Shown here one piece after another: positions 34,958 to 43,377 of a stretch of 55,983 bases of DNA. The notes under the pieces are model-generated. The model was not told the origin of the DNA, did no database searches, and saw nothing but the letters and a program-made list of their open reading frames with translations. Numbering within the stretch: the first letter of the stretch is position 1; each line of letters opens with the position of its first letter. The DNA comes from Armatimonadota bacterium (lineage in GTDB: Bacteria > Sysuimicrobiota > Sysuimicrobiia > Sysuimicrobiales > Humicultoraceae): assembly GCA_031459715.1 (NCBI GenBank), contig JAVKIA010000011.1, forward strand, positions 16,757-72,739, in the 5' to 3' direction. The position numbers and the translations under genes are program-made.

Positions 34958-36640
34958 ATGGCTGTCCGCTTCCCCCTGCACCGATCGCCGCGCCGGCTCC
35001 GGGGAGGAGCGCGCGTCCGCCGCGAAGTGGAGGCCCTCGCCCGCAAGACTGTGAGCGCTGAGGTGGAACGCCGGGTACAGGAGCTGCTGCTGCGACGCCA
35101 ACGAGCGTTCCTGCAGGAGCTGCGTCTGCAGGTGCTGCAGGAGTTGGGCGGCGGGGAAACGCCGGAAAGCGCGCGCCGGCTGGAGGCGCTGGATCGTCTG
35201 GAGCGGGTCCACGTGGCCCGCCCGGTGCTGGAGCGGCTGCGGCCGCGCACGCTGCGGCAGGTGGTGGGGCAGGAGCGGGCGGTGCGGGCGCTGCTCAGCA
35301 AGATTGCCGTCCCCTTCCCCCAGCACGTCATCCTGTACGGACCTCCCGGCGTGGGCAAGACGACTGTGGCCCGGCTTGTCCTGGAGGAAGCCAAACGGCT
35401 GCCCTTCGCCCCGTTTGCGCCTGATGCGCCATTTGTGGAGGTGAACGGAGCCGCCCTGCGCTGGGACCTGCGCGAGACAGCCGACCCCCTCCTGGGCTCC
35501 GTCTGCGACCCCATCCACCTGGGCGGGCATCATGGCCCAACAGACAGCGGCCCGCCCGAGCTCAGACTGGGCCTGGTCACCAGAGCGCACGGAGGCGTGC
35601 TGTTCATCGACGAGGTGGGGGAGCTGGACGCGGCGGCGCAGGCCCGCCTGCTCAAGGTGCTGGAGGACCGGCGGGTATACTTCGCCTCCCCCTCCTACGA
35701 CCCGGACGACCCGGCGCTGCCGGCATACGTGCGGCGCCTCTTCGAGCACGGGGCCCCCGCCGACTTCGTTCTCATCGGGGCCACCACCAAGGATCCCGAG
35801 GAGATCAGCCCGATGATCCGCTCCCGGTGCGCGGAGGTGTATTTCGACCCCCTGTCCCCAGAGCACATCCGACGCATCGTCCGGGCCGCGGCCCGTCGGC
35901 TTGGCGTCGAACTGGCACGCGAGGTCCCCGGGCTGGTCGGTGAGTACACGGCCGAGGGGCGCAAGGCGGTGAGCCTGCTGGCCGACGCCTACGGTGTGGC
36001 CCTGCACCGTCGCCGCGGCCGGCGGGGGCGCGTGCGCATCGGACGGGCGGACCTCCTGGAGGTCATCCGCGCCAGCCGCCTCTCGCCCTCGGTCCCGCCC
36101 CGCAGTGGGGAGAAGCAGGAGATCGGTCGCGCCTTCGCCCTGGGTGTGGCCAACTTCGTCGGGTCGCTCGTCGAGGTAGAGGCGGCGGCCTTTCCCGCCG
36201 CCCGTCCCGGTCAGGGGACCATCCGCTTCAACGAGACCGCCGGCAGCATGGCCCGGGACTCGGTCTTCAACGCGGCGGCGGTGCTGCGCGCTGTGGCCGG
36301 GATTGACCTCTCTGACTTCGACCTGCACGTCAATATCATCGGGGGAGGGTTAATCGACGGGCCCAGCGCCGGCCTGGCCATGGTCGTGGCCATGATGAGC
36401 GCGGTGCAGCGTCGCCCGATCCGCCAGGACGTGGCCATGACCGGAGAGGTCTCCATCCAGGGGAAGGTGCGGCAGGTTGGTGGCATCCCCGAGAAGCTGG
36501 TCGGCGCCCGGCAGGCCGGGATGCGCAAGGTGCTCCTCCCCGCAGAAAACCTGGCCGACGTAGGGGAGGCGCCCCGGGGCCTGGAAGTGGTCCCGGTGGC
36601 CACCGTACAGGAGGCCCTCCCTCACCTATTCCAGGCCTGA
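34958..36640 (+). CDS. lonC: LonC-type ATP-dependent protease
   Basis: 560 aa. A basic, coiled N-terminal part (1-90) replaces the Lon substrate domain. The AAA+ module shows Walker A YGPPGVGKTT and Walker B GGVLFIDEVGEL. The Lon protease domain has catalytic Ser about 470 in LIDGPSAGLAMV and Lys about 513 in GIPEKLVGARQAG. This matches the LonC/LonB-like soluble proteases found between rplI and dnaB in thermophilic clostridia. It degrades misfolded or unfolded proteins, and some LonC members are reported to be ATP-independent. Confidence 0.9.
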   Translation: MAVRFPLHRSPRRLRGGARVRREVEALARKTVSAEVERRVQELLLRRQRAFLQELRLQVLQELGGGETPESARRLEALDRLERVHVARPVLERLRPRTLRQVVGQERAVRALLSKIAVPFPQHVILYGPPGVGKTTVARLVLEEAKRLPFAPFAPDAPFVEVNGAALRWDLRETADPLLGSVCDPIHLGGHHGPTDSGPPELRLGLVTRAHGGVLFIDEVGELDAAAQARLLKVLEDRRVYFASPSYDPDDPALPAYVRRLFEHGAPADFVLIGATTKDPEEISPMIRSRCAEVYFDPLSPEHIRRIVRAAARRLGVELAREVPGLVGEYTAEGRKAVSLLADAYGVALHRRRGRRGRVRIGRADLLEVIRASRLSPSVPPRSGEKQEIGRAFALGVANFVGSLVEVEAAAFPAARPGQGTIRFNETAGSMARDSVFNAAAVLRAVAGIDLSDFDLHVNIIGGGLIDGPSAGLAMVVAMMSAVQRRPIRQDVAMTGEVSIQGKVRQVGGIPEKLVGARQAGMRKVLLPAENLADVGEAPRGLEVVPVATVQEALPHLFQA

Positions 36641-36669
36641 GCGCTCCGGCTGTCCCCGTCATCCCCAGG

Positions 36670-36720
36670 TTATCCACCGGAAATACCCGGAACCTGGCGC
36701 CAAATCAGGGTTTCTCCACA
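36670..36720. promoter_or_regulatory. DnaA-box-like sites upstream of dnaB
   Basis: TTATCCACC (36670-36678) and TTCTCCACA (36712-36720) each match the DnaA box TTATCCACA at eight of nine positions, in the same orientation, 42 bases apart. A hairpin CCAGGTT/AACCTGG (36665-36697) encloses the first. The pair sits just upstream of the dnaB promoter, suggesting DnaA-linked control of helicase expression. Confidence 0.45.
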
Positions 36721-36794
36721 AGGGAACTCACAATGGGCCGTTCCAATTCGAAGGGGGATGTTGGATGGCTCGGAAGGACCGAGCAGTCAGGCCC

Positions 36795-36823
36795 TTGAAA
36801 GAATCAAACATTTGTTCGATAGT
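36795..36823 (+). promoter_or_regulatory. dnaB promoter with embedded LexA-like box
   Basis: TTGAAA (36795-36800) and GATAGT (36818-36823) are 17 bases apart. Spanning the spacer is CAAACATTTGTTCG (36805-36818), which retains the GTTCG half of the SOS box and an AAAC left arm, at the same position as the box in the lexA promoter. LexA binding would be weaker than at lexA. Confidence 0.5.
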
Positions 36824-36854
36824 AGAGGTGGCCAGAGGTCTTGGGAGGAAATCC

Positions 36855-39188
36855 ATGCGGGTCGTGCCGTTGGAGCGGGTTCCCCCGCAGAGCATCGAGG
36901 CCGAGCAGGGCGTCCTGGGCTCGATGCTGCTGGAGCGGGACGCCATCGCTCGGGTTGTGGAGATGCTCCGGGGCGAGGACTTCTACCGGGAAGCGCACCG
37001 CCGCATCTACGACGCTATGGTGGACCTGTTCGAGCGGGGAGAACCGGTGGATCTGATCACCGTGACCGACCGGTTGAAGGCGCGGGGCCAGCTGGAGGAT
37101 ATCGGCGGCGCGGCGTACGTCACCTCCCTGCTGGACGCCGTCCCCACGGCGGCCAATGTCGAGTACTACGCACGGCTGGTCCTCCAGAAGTCGCTTCTCA
37201 GGCAGTTGATAGCCGCGGGGACCGAGATCGTGGGCATGGGGTTCCGCGAAGAGCAGGATGTGGAAGTGCTCCTCGACCAGGCGGAGAAGCTGGTCTTTGG
37301 CATTGCCAGCCGGCGAATGACCCAGGATTTCCTGCCCATCCGGGAGGTGCTCCAGGAGTCCTTTGACCGCATCGACCGCCGCTACCAGGACAAGGGCACC
37401 GTCACCGGGGTGCCCACCGGGTTCGTCGATCTGGACCGCCTGACCGCCGGGCTGCAGCCCGCCGACCTGATCATCGTGGCCGCCCGGCCGGCTATGGGCA
37501 AGTGCCTCAAGTACGACACCGAGATCGTTGACGCCCAGACGGGTGCCGTCCGCACGATCCAGGAGGTCGTGGGGGCGCGCCAGGCCTCCCTTTTCACCCT
37601 CGACGACTCCATGAGACTGTCTCCCACCGCCCCCAGCCACTTCGTGGACGACGGGATCAGGCCGGTCTTCCGCGTGCGGCTGGCCAGCGGGCGGGAGGTG
37701 GAAACCACGCTCTCCCACCCCTTTTTGACCCCGCACGGTTGGTGCGCCCTCCACGACCTCTCCCCCGGCGCCCTGGTGGCCGTGCCCCGGCGCCTTCCCG
37801 TGTTCGGCGCGCTGGACCTGCCGGCGCACGAGGTGCGGCTGCTCGCCTACCTCACCAGCGGCCGCCTGCCCGCCTCCCCTCTCCTGGCCGCGGATTTCGC
37901 CGACGCCGTGGCTGTGGCGGACGCCATCCGCCTGGGCCGGCAGGCGGAGCGTGCCCGGCCAGCCGGCACGGTCATCTCCGGGGGCTCCCCGGTGGCGGAG
38001 GCGGTGGACGTCCTGCGGGCGCGCTACCGAGGGCTGGACGGGCCGTCCGCCACACGCTTCATCCCCGCAGAGGTGGCCACCCTGCGGCGGGAGAAGCTCG
38101 CCCTCTTCCTGAACCGCTTGCTTGCGGCCTGCGGCCAGATCGGCGGAGAGGGTGAGCACCTGACGCTGGAAGCCGAGATGCCCTCCCCCCGTGTGGCCCG
38201 CCAGGTGCAGCACCTGCTGCTGCGCTTCGGAGTGCCCTCCGTGATCGCGGGAACTTCCCTGCGCGTCGGACCGGCGGGAATGGTCCCGCTGATCCGGGAG
38301 GTGGGCGTCTTGGGGTGGGAGCGGCTGCGCCGCTGGGCGCGGAACCAGCAGCGCTCCCTCCTGCAGGAGGTGGACGTGATGTGGGATACCGTGGTCGCCG
38401 TGGAGGAGGCCGGCGCCTTCCAGGTGTATGACCTCACCGTGCCGCGGACGCACAACTTCATCGCCAACGACGTCTGCGTGCACAACACCACGTTCTGCCT
38501 GAACATCGCGCAGCACGCCGCGCTGCAGCAGAAGACGCCGGTGGCCATCTTCAGCCTGGAGACCAGCAGCGAGCAGGTGGTGCAGCGGATGCTGGCCGCG
38601 GAGGCAGAGGTGGACGGGTCGAGGCTGCGCACCGGGTTCCTCTCCGACAGCGACTGGCCCAGGCTGGCCCACGCCATGGCCCGCCTCTCCGAGGCGCCCA
38701 TCTTCATTGACGACAGCGCCGCCATCAACGTCATCGAGATGCGGGCCAAGGCCCGCAAGCTGAAGGCGGAGCAGGGGCTGGGGCTGATCATCATCGACTA
38801 TCTGCAGATGATCCAGTCTTACAAGCGGACGGAGAACCGCACCCAGGAGATCTCGGAGATCGCCCGGGCGACCAAGTCTCTGGCCAAGGAGCTGGACGTC
38901 CCGGTGATCGCCATCTCGCAGCTCTCCAGGGCGGTGGAGGCGTTGGGGAACCGGAGGCCGCAGTTGTCTCACCTCAGAGAGAGTGGCGAGCTGGAGCAGG
39001 TGGCCGACCTGGTGCTTTTTATCTACCGGGAAGACTACTACAACGAGAACACCGAGAAGAAGAACATTGCCGAGATCATCCTTTCCAAGCACCGAAACGG
39101 TCCCACCGGGACGGTGGAGCTGTACTTCGACAAGGAGCACAGCCGGTTCGTCGGGCTGGACCGGCGCCGCGGCGGGGCGGGGCGCTAG
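36855..39188 (+). CDS. dnaB: Replicative DNA helicase DnaB, intein-containing precursor
   Basis: The 777-aa precursor comprises a DnaB N-domain (PPQSIEAEQGVLGSMLL ... EDFYREAHRRIYDAM), the RecA-like helicase core, and an intein at residues 217-544. After splicing the exteins give a 449-aa helicase with a restored Walker A, RPAMGK-TTFCLNIA. Later motifs are IIIDYLQMIQSYKRTENRTQEISEI and LSQL-type SQLSRAVEALGNRRPQLSHLRESG. ATG 36855 follows GGGAGGAAATCC. Upstream starts would lie within the promoter and LexA-like site. It unwinds DNA at the fork. Without splicing the P-loop is broken, so splicing is essential. Confidence 0.97.
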   Translation: MRVVPLERVPPQSIEAEQGVLGSMLLERDAIARVVEMLRGEDFYREAHRRIYDAMVDLFERGEPVDLITVTDRLKARGQLEDIGGAAYVTSLLDAVPTAANVEYYARLVLQKSLLRQLIAAGTEIVGMGFREEQDVEVLLDQAEKLVFGIASRRMTQDFLPIREVLQESFDRIDRRYQDKGTVTGVPTGFVDLDRLTAGLQPADLIIVAARPAMGKCLKYDTEIVDAQTGAVRTIQEVVGARQASLFTLDDSMRLSPTAPSHFVDDGIRPVFRVRLASGREVETTLSHPFLTPHGWCALHDLSPGALVAVPRRLPVFGALDLPAHEVRLLAYLTSGRLPASPLLAADFADAVAVADAIRLGRQAERARPAGTVISGGSPVAEAVDVLRARYRGLDGPSATRFIPAEVATLRREKLALFLNRLLAACGQIGGEGEHLTLEAEMPSPRVARQVQHLLLRFGVPSVIAGTSLRVGPAGMVPLIREVGVLGWERLRRWARNQQRSLLQEVDVMWDTVVAVEEAGAFQVYDLTVPRTHNFIANDVCVHNTTFCLNIAQHAALQQKTPVAIFSLETSSEQVVQRMLAAEAEVDGSRLRTGFLSDSDWPRLAHAMARLSEAPIFIDDSAAINVIEMRAKARKLKAEQGLGLIIIDYLQMIQSYKRTENRTQEISEIARATKSLAKELDVPVIAISQLSRAVEALGNRRPQLSHLRESGELEQVADLVLFIYREDYYNENTEKKNIAEIILSKHRNGPTGTVELYFDKEHSRFVGLDRRRGGAGR
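37503..38486 (+). mobile_element. DnaB intein with degenerate LAGLIDADG endonuclease
   Basis: This 328-codon in-frame insertion lies between Gly-Lys and Thr of the DnaB Walker A. Splicing landmarks are Cys1 (CLKYDTEIVD), block B VETTLSHPFLTPHGW, block F VYDLTVPRTHNFIAND and block G VCVHN followed by Thr+1. Between them (about residues 110-270) are relics of two LAGLIDADG helices: VRLLAYLTSGRL and LALFLNRLLAACGQI. Both lack the catalytic acidic residue. The element should splice but not home. The insertion point is a known intein site in DnaB proteins. Confidence 0.92.
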
Positions 39189-39293
39189 CTCACCCCAGCA
39201 ATGCGCACGGCGCATTGTTGGAGACCCCGAGCCGTACCGTGGAGAATTCCCCGGACGTGCTCCCTGGGCCTCCCTGCCCCCGCTTAACGCGTC

Positions 39294-40637
39294 GTGATGC
39301 CCGGGTACGGAGCCGCGCTGCGGGTGCTGCTGGCCGCGGCCGTGCTGCTGGCGTGGCCGGCGGGACCTGCCTGGCATGCGGCCGCCGCCGCGGTCGATCC
39401 CGCCCCCACGGCCGCCCCCGACCGTCCCTCCTGGCTGCCCCGCCGTGCGCTCTGGATCGAGGTATCGGCGAACCTCCCGCTGCTGAGCAGCCGGGCGGCC
39501 ATCCGAGGTCTGGTAGCCCGGGTTCGGGCGGCCGGCATAGATACCCTTATCCCCGAGGCGAAGAACGCCTGGGGGTTTGTCACCTACGAGTCCGGCTTCG
39601 CCCCGCATATCCGGACCTCCCCGGTGGCGCGATCCTTTTCCCCGTCCTACCCTCCGCCGCGGGAATGGTACCCGGAGGCGTTCGACCCGCTGGCCACGGT
39701 GATCGAGGAGGCACACGCAGCGGGGCTGCAGGTACACGTCGCAGTCAACGTCTTCGGTGCGGGGCTGGACCGCGAGGGGGTGGGCCTGGCCTTTGAGCGA
39801 CCCGCGTGGCGGGAGGTGCACGCGACCGGGACGCCGGGGGAGGCAGGCGTCACGCTGGCCTCCGGAGCGGGGACGCCTGGGGCCATCGTCTTTACCAACC
39901 CTGCGCACCCCGAGGTGCAGCTCTACGAGCTGGCCGTCCTGTGGGAGATCGTCTCGCGCTACCCCATCGACGGGATAGTCCTGGACCGGGCGCGCTATTC
40001 CGCCTTGTCGGCCGACTTCTCCGAGCTGACCCGGGCCCGATTCGAGGCGGCGCTGGACCGTCCGCTCGTCCGCTGGCCGGACGAGGTCCTCCGGCCCTCC
40101 GGGGAGAGCCTGCGCCGAGGGCCCCTCTTTGGCGCCTGGGTGGCGTGGCGCGCCCGTGTGATCCGGGAATTTGTGCGGGCAGCCGGACAGTTAGTACGCC
40201 GAATTCGCCCGGGGATCCCGCTGGCCATGTACGTGGGGGCGTGGTATCCCACGGCGTATGAGGTCGGACAGAACTGGGGTCGTCCCGACGCACCCCCGCT
40301 GTTTTCGGCCTGGACCCCGGCGTGGGGCGAGGCCTCCCTGCTCCCCCACCTGGACTACCTGATTGCTGGCCTGTACTACCCCTCGCTCTCACCGCGAGAG
40401 GCCCTCTTCCAGAGGAGGCCGCCCTGGCGCAGCGTCGCCGGCGGAGCGGCCCTCGCCCGGGAGGTGACGCGCGGCACCCCGGTGCTGGGAGGGATCTGGC
40501 TCCAGCTGTACGCCGCGGACCGGGCGCGCGGCAGGCGAGCGATCCGCACGGCCGCCCGCCAGACCGACGGCGTCATGGTGTTTGATCTCTCAGATGTGAT
40601 TCAGGGAGACTGGTGGGAGGCGATAGCCCATCCCTGA
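39294..40637 (+). CDS. Secreted GHL10-like family 10 glycosyl hydrolase
   Basis: 447 aa. An N-terminal signal-like helix (LRVLLAAAVLLAWPAGPAWHAAAAA) is followed by RALWIEVSANLPLLSSRAAIRGLVARVRAAGIDTLIPEAKN, the start of a TIM-barrel. IDGIVLDRARYS and YLIAGLYYPSL fit the putative glycoside hydrolase-like 10 family (DUF187-related). Such proteins are thought to act on envelope or environmental polysaccharides, and the substrate is unknown. GTG 39294 and ATG 39297 are adjacent possible starts. It stands alone between dnaB and an M32 peptidase. Confidence 0.75.
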   Translation: MMPGYGAALRVLLAAAVLLAWPAGPAWHAAAAAVDPAPTAAPDRPSWLPRRALWIEVSANLPLLSSRAAIRGLVARVRAAGIDTLIPEAKNAWGFVTYESGFAPHIRTSPVARSFSPSYPPPREWYPEAFDPLATVIEEAHAAGLQVHVAVNVFGAGLDREGVGLAFERPAWREVHATGTPGEAGVTLASGAGTPGAIVFTNPAHPEVQLYELAVLWEIVSRYPIDGIVLDRARYSALSADFSELTRARFEAALDRPLVRWPDEVLRPSGESLRRGPLFGAWVAWRARVIREFVRAAGQLVRRIRPGIPLAMYVGAWYPTAYEVGQNWGRPDAPPLFSAWTPAWGEASLLPHLDYLIAGLYYPSLSPREALFQRRPPWRSVAGGAALAREVTRGTPVLGGIWLQLYAADRARGRRAIRTAARQTDGVMVFDLSDVIQGDWWEAIAHP

Positions 40638-40666
40638 CGATAGCCAGTCCCTGAGAGGAGGCAGAG

Positions 40667-42211
40667 ATGCCGCAAATCCCTGAAGCCATAGAGCAGCTCA
40701 GGGCGCACCTGGCGCCCATCGTCGACCTGCGCCACGCCGCCGGGGTTCTGGGCTGGGACCAGCAGACCCACATGCCTCCCGGCGGTGGGAGGGCGCGGGC
40801 GGAGCAGCTGGCCACCCTCAGCCGGCTCATCCACGAGATGTTCACCTCCCGGCGCACGGGGGAGCTGCTGGAGGCGGCGGAGCGGGCAGCGGAGCAGCTC
40901 GATCCCGACTCCGACGAGGCGGCACTGGTACGCGTGACGCGGCGCGACTATGACCGGGCGACGAAGCTCCCCTCCGAGTTTGTCGCCGCCCGCAGCCGCG
41001 CCTCCAGCCTGAGCATTGAGGCGTGGCGGCAGGCCCGTCCGGCCAACGACTTCGCCGCCTTCTGTCCGCACCTGCAGCAGATGGTGGACTACGCCCGCCG
41101 CACTGCCGACTACCTGGGATATGCCCAGCACCCCTATGACGCGCTGCTGGACCTCTACGAGCCGTTGATGACCTCGCGGGAGGTGACCGAGCTGTTCGCC
41201 AGACTGCGGGAGGGGATCGTACCGCTCGTGCGCGCCATCGCTGCGGCGCCGCAGGTGGATGACAGCGTTCTGCACCAGGAATACGACGAGGCGAAGCAAC
41301 AGAGCTTCGCTCTGGAGGTGGTCCAGGCCTTCGGCTACGACATCTCCCGCGGCCGCCTCGACCGGGCGCCGCACCCCTTTGCCGCCAGCTTCAGCCGTGA
41401 CGATGCCCGCATCACCACCCGGTTCGACCGTCGCTTTTTCAACCCGGCGGTCTTCGCCATCTTCCACGAGGCGGGCCACGCTATGTACCACCAGGGGATG
41501 GCTCCCTCCCTGGAGCGGACCCCGCTTGCCGGTGGCGCCAGCCTGGGCGTCCACGAGTCCCAGTCGCGGATGTGGGAGAACCTGGTCGGGCGCAGCCGGC
41601 CGTTTTGGCAGCACTACTTCCCCCGACTGCGAGAGCTCTTCCCGGAGCAGCTCACGGGGGTAGACGCGGAGGGATTCTACCGGGCGGTAAACAAGGTGCA
41701 GCCGAGTTTGATTCGGGTAGAGGCCGACGAGGTTACCTACAACCTGCACATCATCCTGCGCTTCGAGCTGGAGAAGGCCCTGGTGGAGGGGTCGCTCAGG
41801 GTGGAGGACGCCCCGGGGGCCTGGAACGCCAGGATGGCCGAATACCTGGGGGTGACGCCCCCCAGCGACGCCGACGGCCTGATGCAGGACATCCACTGGG
41901 CCAGCGGCTCCATCGGCTACTTCCCCACCTACACGCTGGGGAACGTGATGGCAGCCCAGCTCTTCGCTGCGGCCCTGCGGGAGCATCCCGCGCTCCCAGA
42001 GGATTTCGCCCGGGGGGAGTTCCGGGTGCTGCTTGAGTGGCTGCGGAAGCACGTCCACCGGCACGGGCGGAAGTTTTTCCCACAGGACCTCCTGCAGCGC
42101 GCCACAGGCAGCCGCCTCACCCCTGAGCCGTACCTGCGATACCTGTGGGTCAAATTTGGCGAGATCTACGGGATCAGCGCACCGGAAACGGCTGGTCTAA
42201 GTTTCCCTTGA
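40667..42211 (+). CDS. Thermostable carboxypeptidase, M32 family
   Basis: 514 aa, with the zinc motif HEAGH at residues 267-271 (IFHEAGHAMYHQGM), the second-shell motif HESQSRMWENLVGRSRPFW, and the N-terminal GVLGWDQQTHMPPGG typical of Taq/Pfu carboxypeptidases. It removes C-terminal residues from peptides in the cytoplasm using a metal. The ATG follows GAGAGGAGG. It lies 29 bases after the glycosidase gene. Confidence 0.95.
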   Translation: MPQIPEAIEQLRAHLAPIVDLRHAAGVLGWDQQTHMPPGGGRARAEQLATLSRLIHEMFTSRRTGELLEAAERAAEQLDPDSDEAALVRVTRRDYDRATKLPSEFVAARSRASSLSIEAWRQARPANDFAAFCPHLQQMVDYARRTADYLGYAQHPYDALLDLYEPLMTSREVTELFARLREGIVPLVRAIAAAPQVDDSVLHQEYDEAKQQSFALEVVQAFGYDISRGRLDRAPHPFAASFSRDDARITTRFDRRFFNPAVFAIFHEAGHAMYHQGMAPSLERTPLAGGASLGVHESQSRMWENLVGRSRPFWQHYFPRLRELFPEQLTGVDAEGFYRAVNKVQPSLIRVEADEVTYNLHIILRFELEKALVEGSLRVEDAPGAWNARMAEYLGVTPPSDADGLMQDIHWASGSIGYFPTYTLGNVMAAQLFAAALREHPALPEDFARGEFRVLLEWLRKHVHRHGRKFFPQDLLQRATGSRLTPEPYLRYLWVKFGEIYGISAPETAGLSFP

Positions 42212-42234
42212 CGCGAACGTATGTTCGATACTAG
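42208..42234 (+). promoter_or_regulatory. SOS box overlapping promoter of a radical SAM gene
   Basis: CGAACGTATGTTCG (42214-42227) is a perfect palindromic LexA box identical in its arms to the one in the lexA promoter. It directly abuts TTGACG (42208-42213). A possible -10, TACTAG (42229-42234), is only 15 bases away, so that element is uncertain. The arrangement predicts LexA repression and induction by DNA damage. Confidence 0.8.
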
Positions 42235-42336
42235 GATCGACCCGGGATGGTAGTTTCAGCTCAGTCATCAGGGATGCTGACCCGGGGGGCTCCCGATCAG
42301 GGACACCTGGTTCCCTGGTCATTTTGGACGACAGGC

Positions 42337-43233
42337 ATGCGCTCCACGGCACGGGTCCAGTGGGTGGAGGTCCAGGTCAAGTCGGTCCTTAATCGGGTCC
42401 GTGGGATGCCCTTCCGGTGGTCGATTAACCCGTATAGGGGATGCGCTCACGCCTGCGTGTACTGCTACGCCCGGCTCACGCACTGGTTCCTGGACCAGGA
42501 CGGGATCCGCGACTGGTCCTCCCGAATCTTCGTCAAGGTAAACGCGCCGGAGGTGCTGCGCCGGGAGCTCACCCGACCCACCTGGCGCCGGGAGCAGGTG
42601 CACATCGGCACGGCCACTGACCCCTACCAGCCAGCGGAGGGTACCTACCGCATCACCCGCCGGGTCCTGGAGGTGTTGAGTAACGCCGACACGCCGGTCG
42701 CCCTGGTCACCAAATCTACCATGGTCGTCCGTGACCGGGACGTCCTGGGGAAGCTGGCCCGGGGACCCGGGGCCCTGGTCATGTTCAGCCTGACCACGGT
42801 GGACCCGGCCCTCGCCCGGGAGATTGAGCCCGACGTCCCCCCGCCGCAGCGACGTCTAGAGGCCATGTGCATGCTGGCAGAGGCAGGGGTGGCCACGGGC
42901 GTCTTCCTGGCTCCTGTGCTCCCGGGGATCACCGACGGGGAGGAGCAGCTGGCTGCGGTGGTGGAGGCGGCCAGGGCCTACGGGGCCTCCGCCCTCTTCA
43001 CAAATACCCTCCACCTGGGCCAGGTCACACGGGAGGCGTTCTTTTCCTACCTGGAGCACAAGCGACCCGCCCTCGTGCCGGAGTACGAGCGTCTCTACCG
43101 GGGCAAGTATGCGCCCCGGGCCACGCAGCAGCGGATCCAGCAGGTTGTTGCCGCCCTCAAGGCGCGCGCGGGCTTTGCGGGCCCGCCGGTGAGACCAGCT
43201 CCTGTCCCTTCCGCCCAGCTCCGGTTGCTTTAG
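42337..43233 (+). CDS. SplB-like radical SAM protein, probable DNA-repair enzyme
   Basis: About 298 aa. The radical SAM motif Cx3Cx2C is in PYRGCAHACVYCYAR. Upstream EVQVKSVLNRV and later QVHIGTATDPYQPAEG and LVTKSTMVVRDRDVL match the SplB/Rv2578c-like group annotated as DNA photolyase-type radical SAM proteins. A perfect LexA box in front of the gene supports a repair or damage role, but the lesion is unknown and spore photoproduct lyase activity cannot be assumed. The frame stays open to an ATG at 42247; the later ATG was chosen from typical N-termini and is uncertain. Confidence 0.85.
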   Translation: MRSTARVQWVEVQVKSVLNRVRGMPFRWSINPYRGCAHACVYCYARLTHWFLDQDGIRDWSSRIFVKVNAPEVLRRELTRPTWRREQVHIGTATDPYQPAEGTYRITRRVLEVLSNADTPVALVTKSTMVVRDRDVLGKLARGPGALVMFSLTTVDPALAREIEPDVPPPQRRLEAMCMLAEAGVATGVFLAPVLPGITDGEEQLAAVVEAARAYGASALFTNTLHLGQVTREAFFSYLEHKRPALVPEYERLYRGKYAPRATQQRIQQVVAALKARAGFAGPPVRPAPVPSAQLRLL

Positions 43234-43318
43234 CTGCTTCGGAACGAGGGTTGCTGCGGAATGCCCGATGGCCCGGCTGGCCCGGGCGCGGCTGCCCGTT
43301 ACCCGGCCGGTCCCCTCG

Positions 43319-43347
43319 TTGACAGACGCGGGTGTCCTCTCTAGGCT
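43319..43347 (+). promoter_or_regulatory. Citrate synthase promoter
   Basis: TTGACA (43319-43324) and TAGGCT (43342-43347) are separated by 17 bases and lie about 30 bases upstream of the preferred GTG start. Confidence 0.55.
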
Positions 43348-43377
43348 AGGCCCGTAGGTACCATGCGGGGAGGAGAA

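Noticed and set aside
36804-39908. Minus-strand open frame of more than 1000 codons opposite dnaB
   Set aside because: It lies fully antisense to dnaB and the glycosidase gene, and its translation is low-complexity Arg/Gly/His/Pro-rich with no domain. It is a GC-driven shadow.
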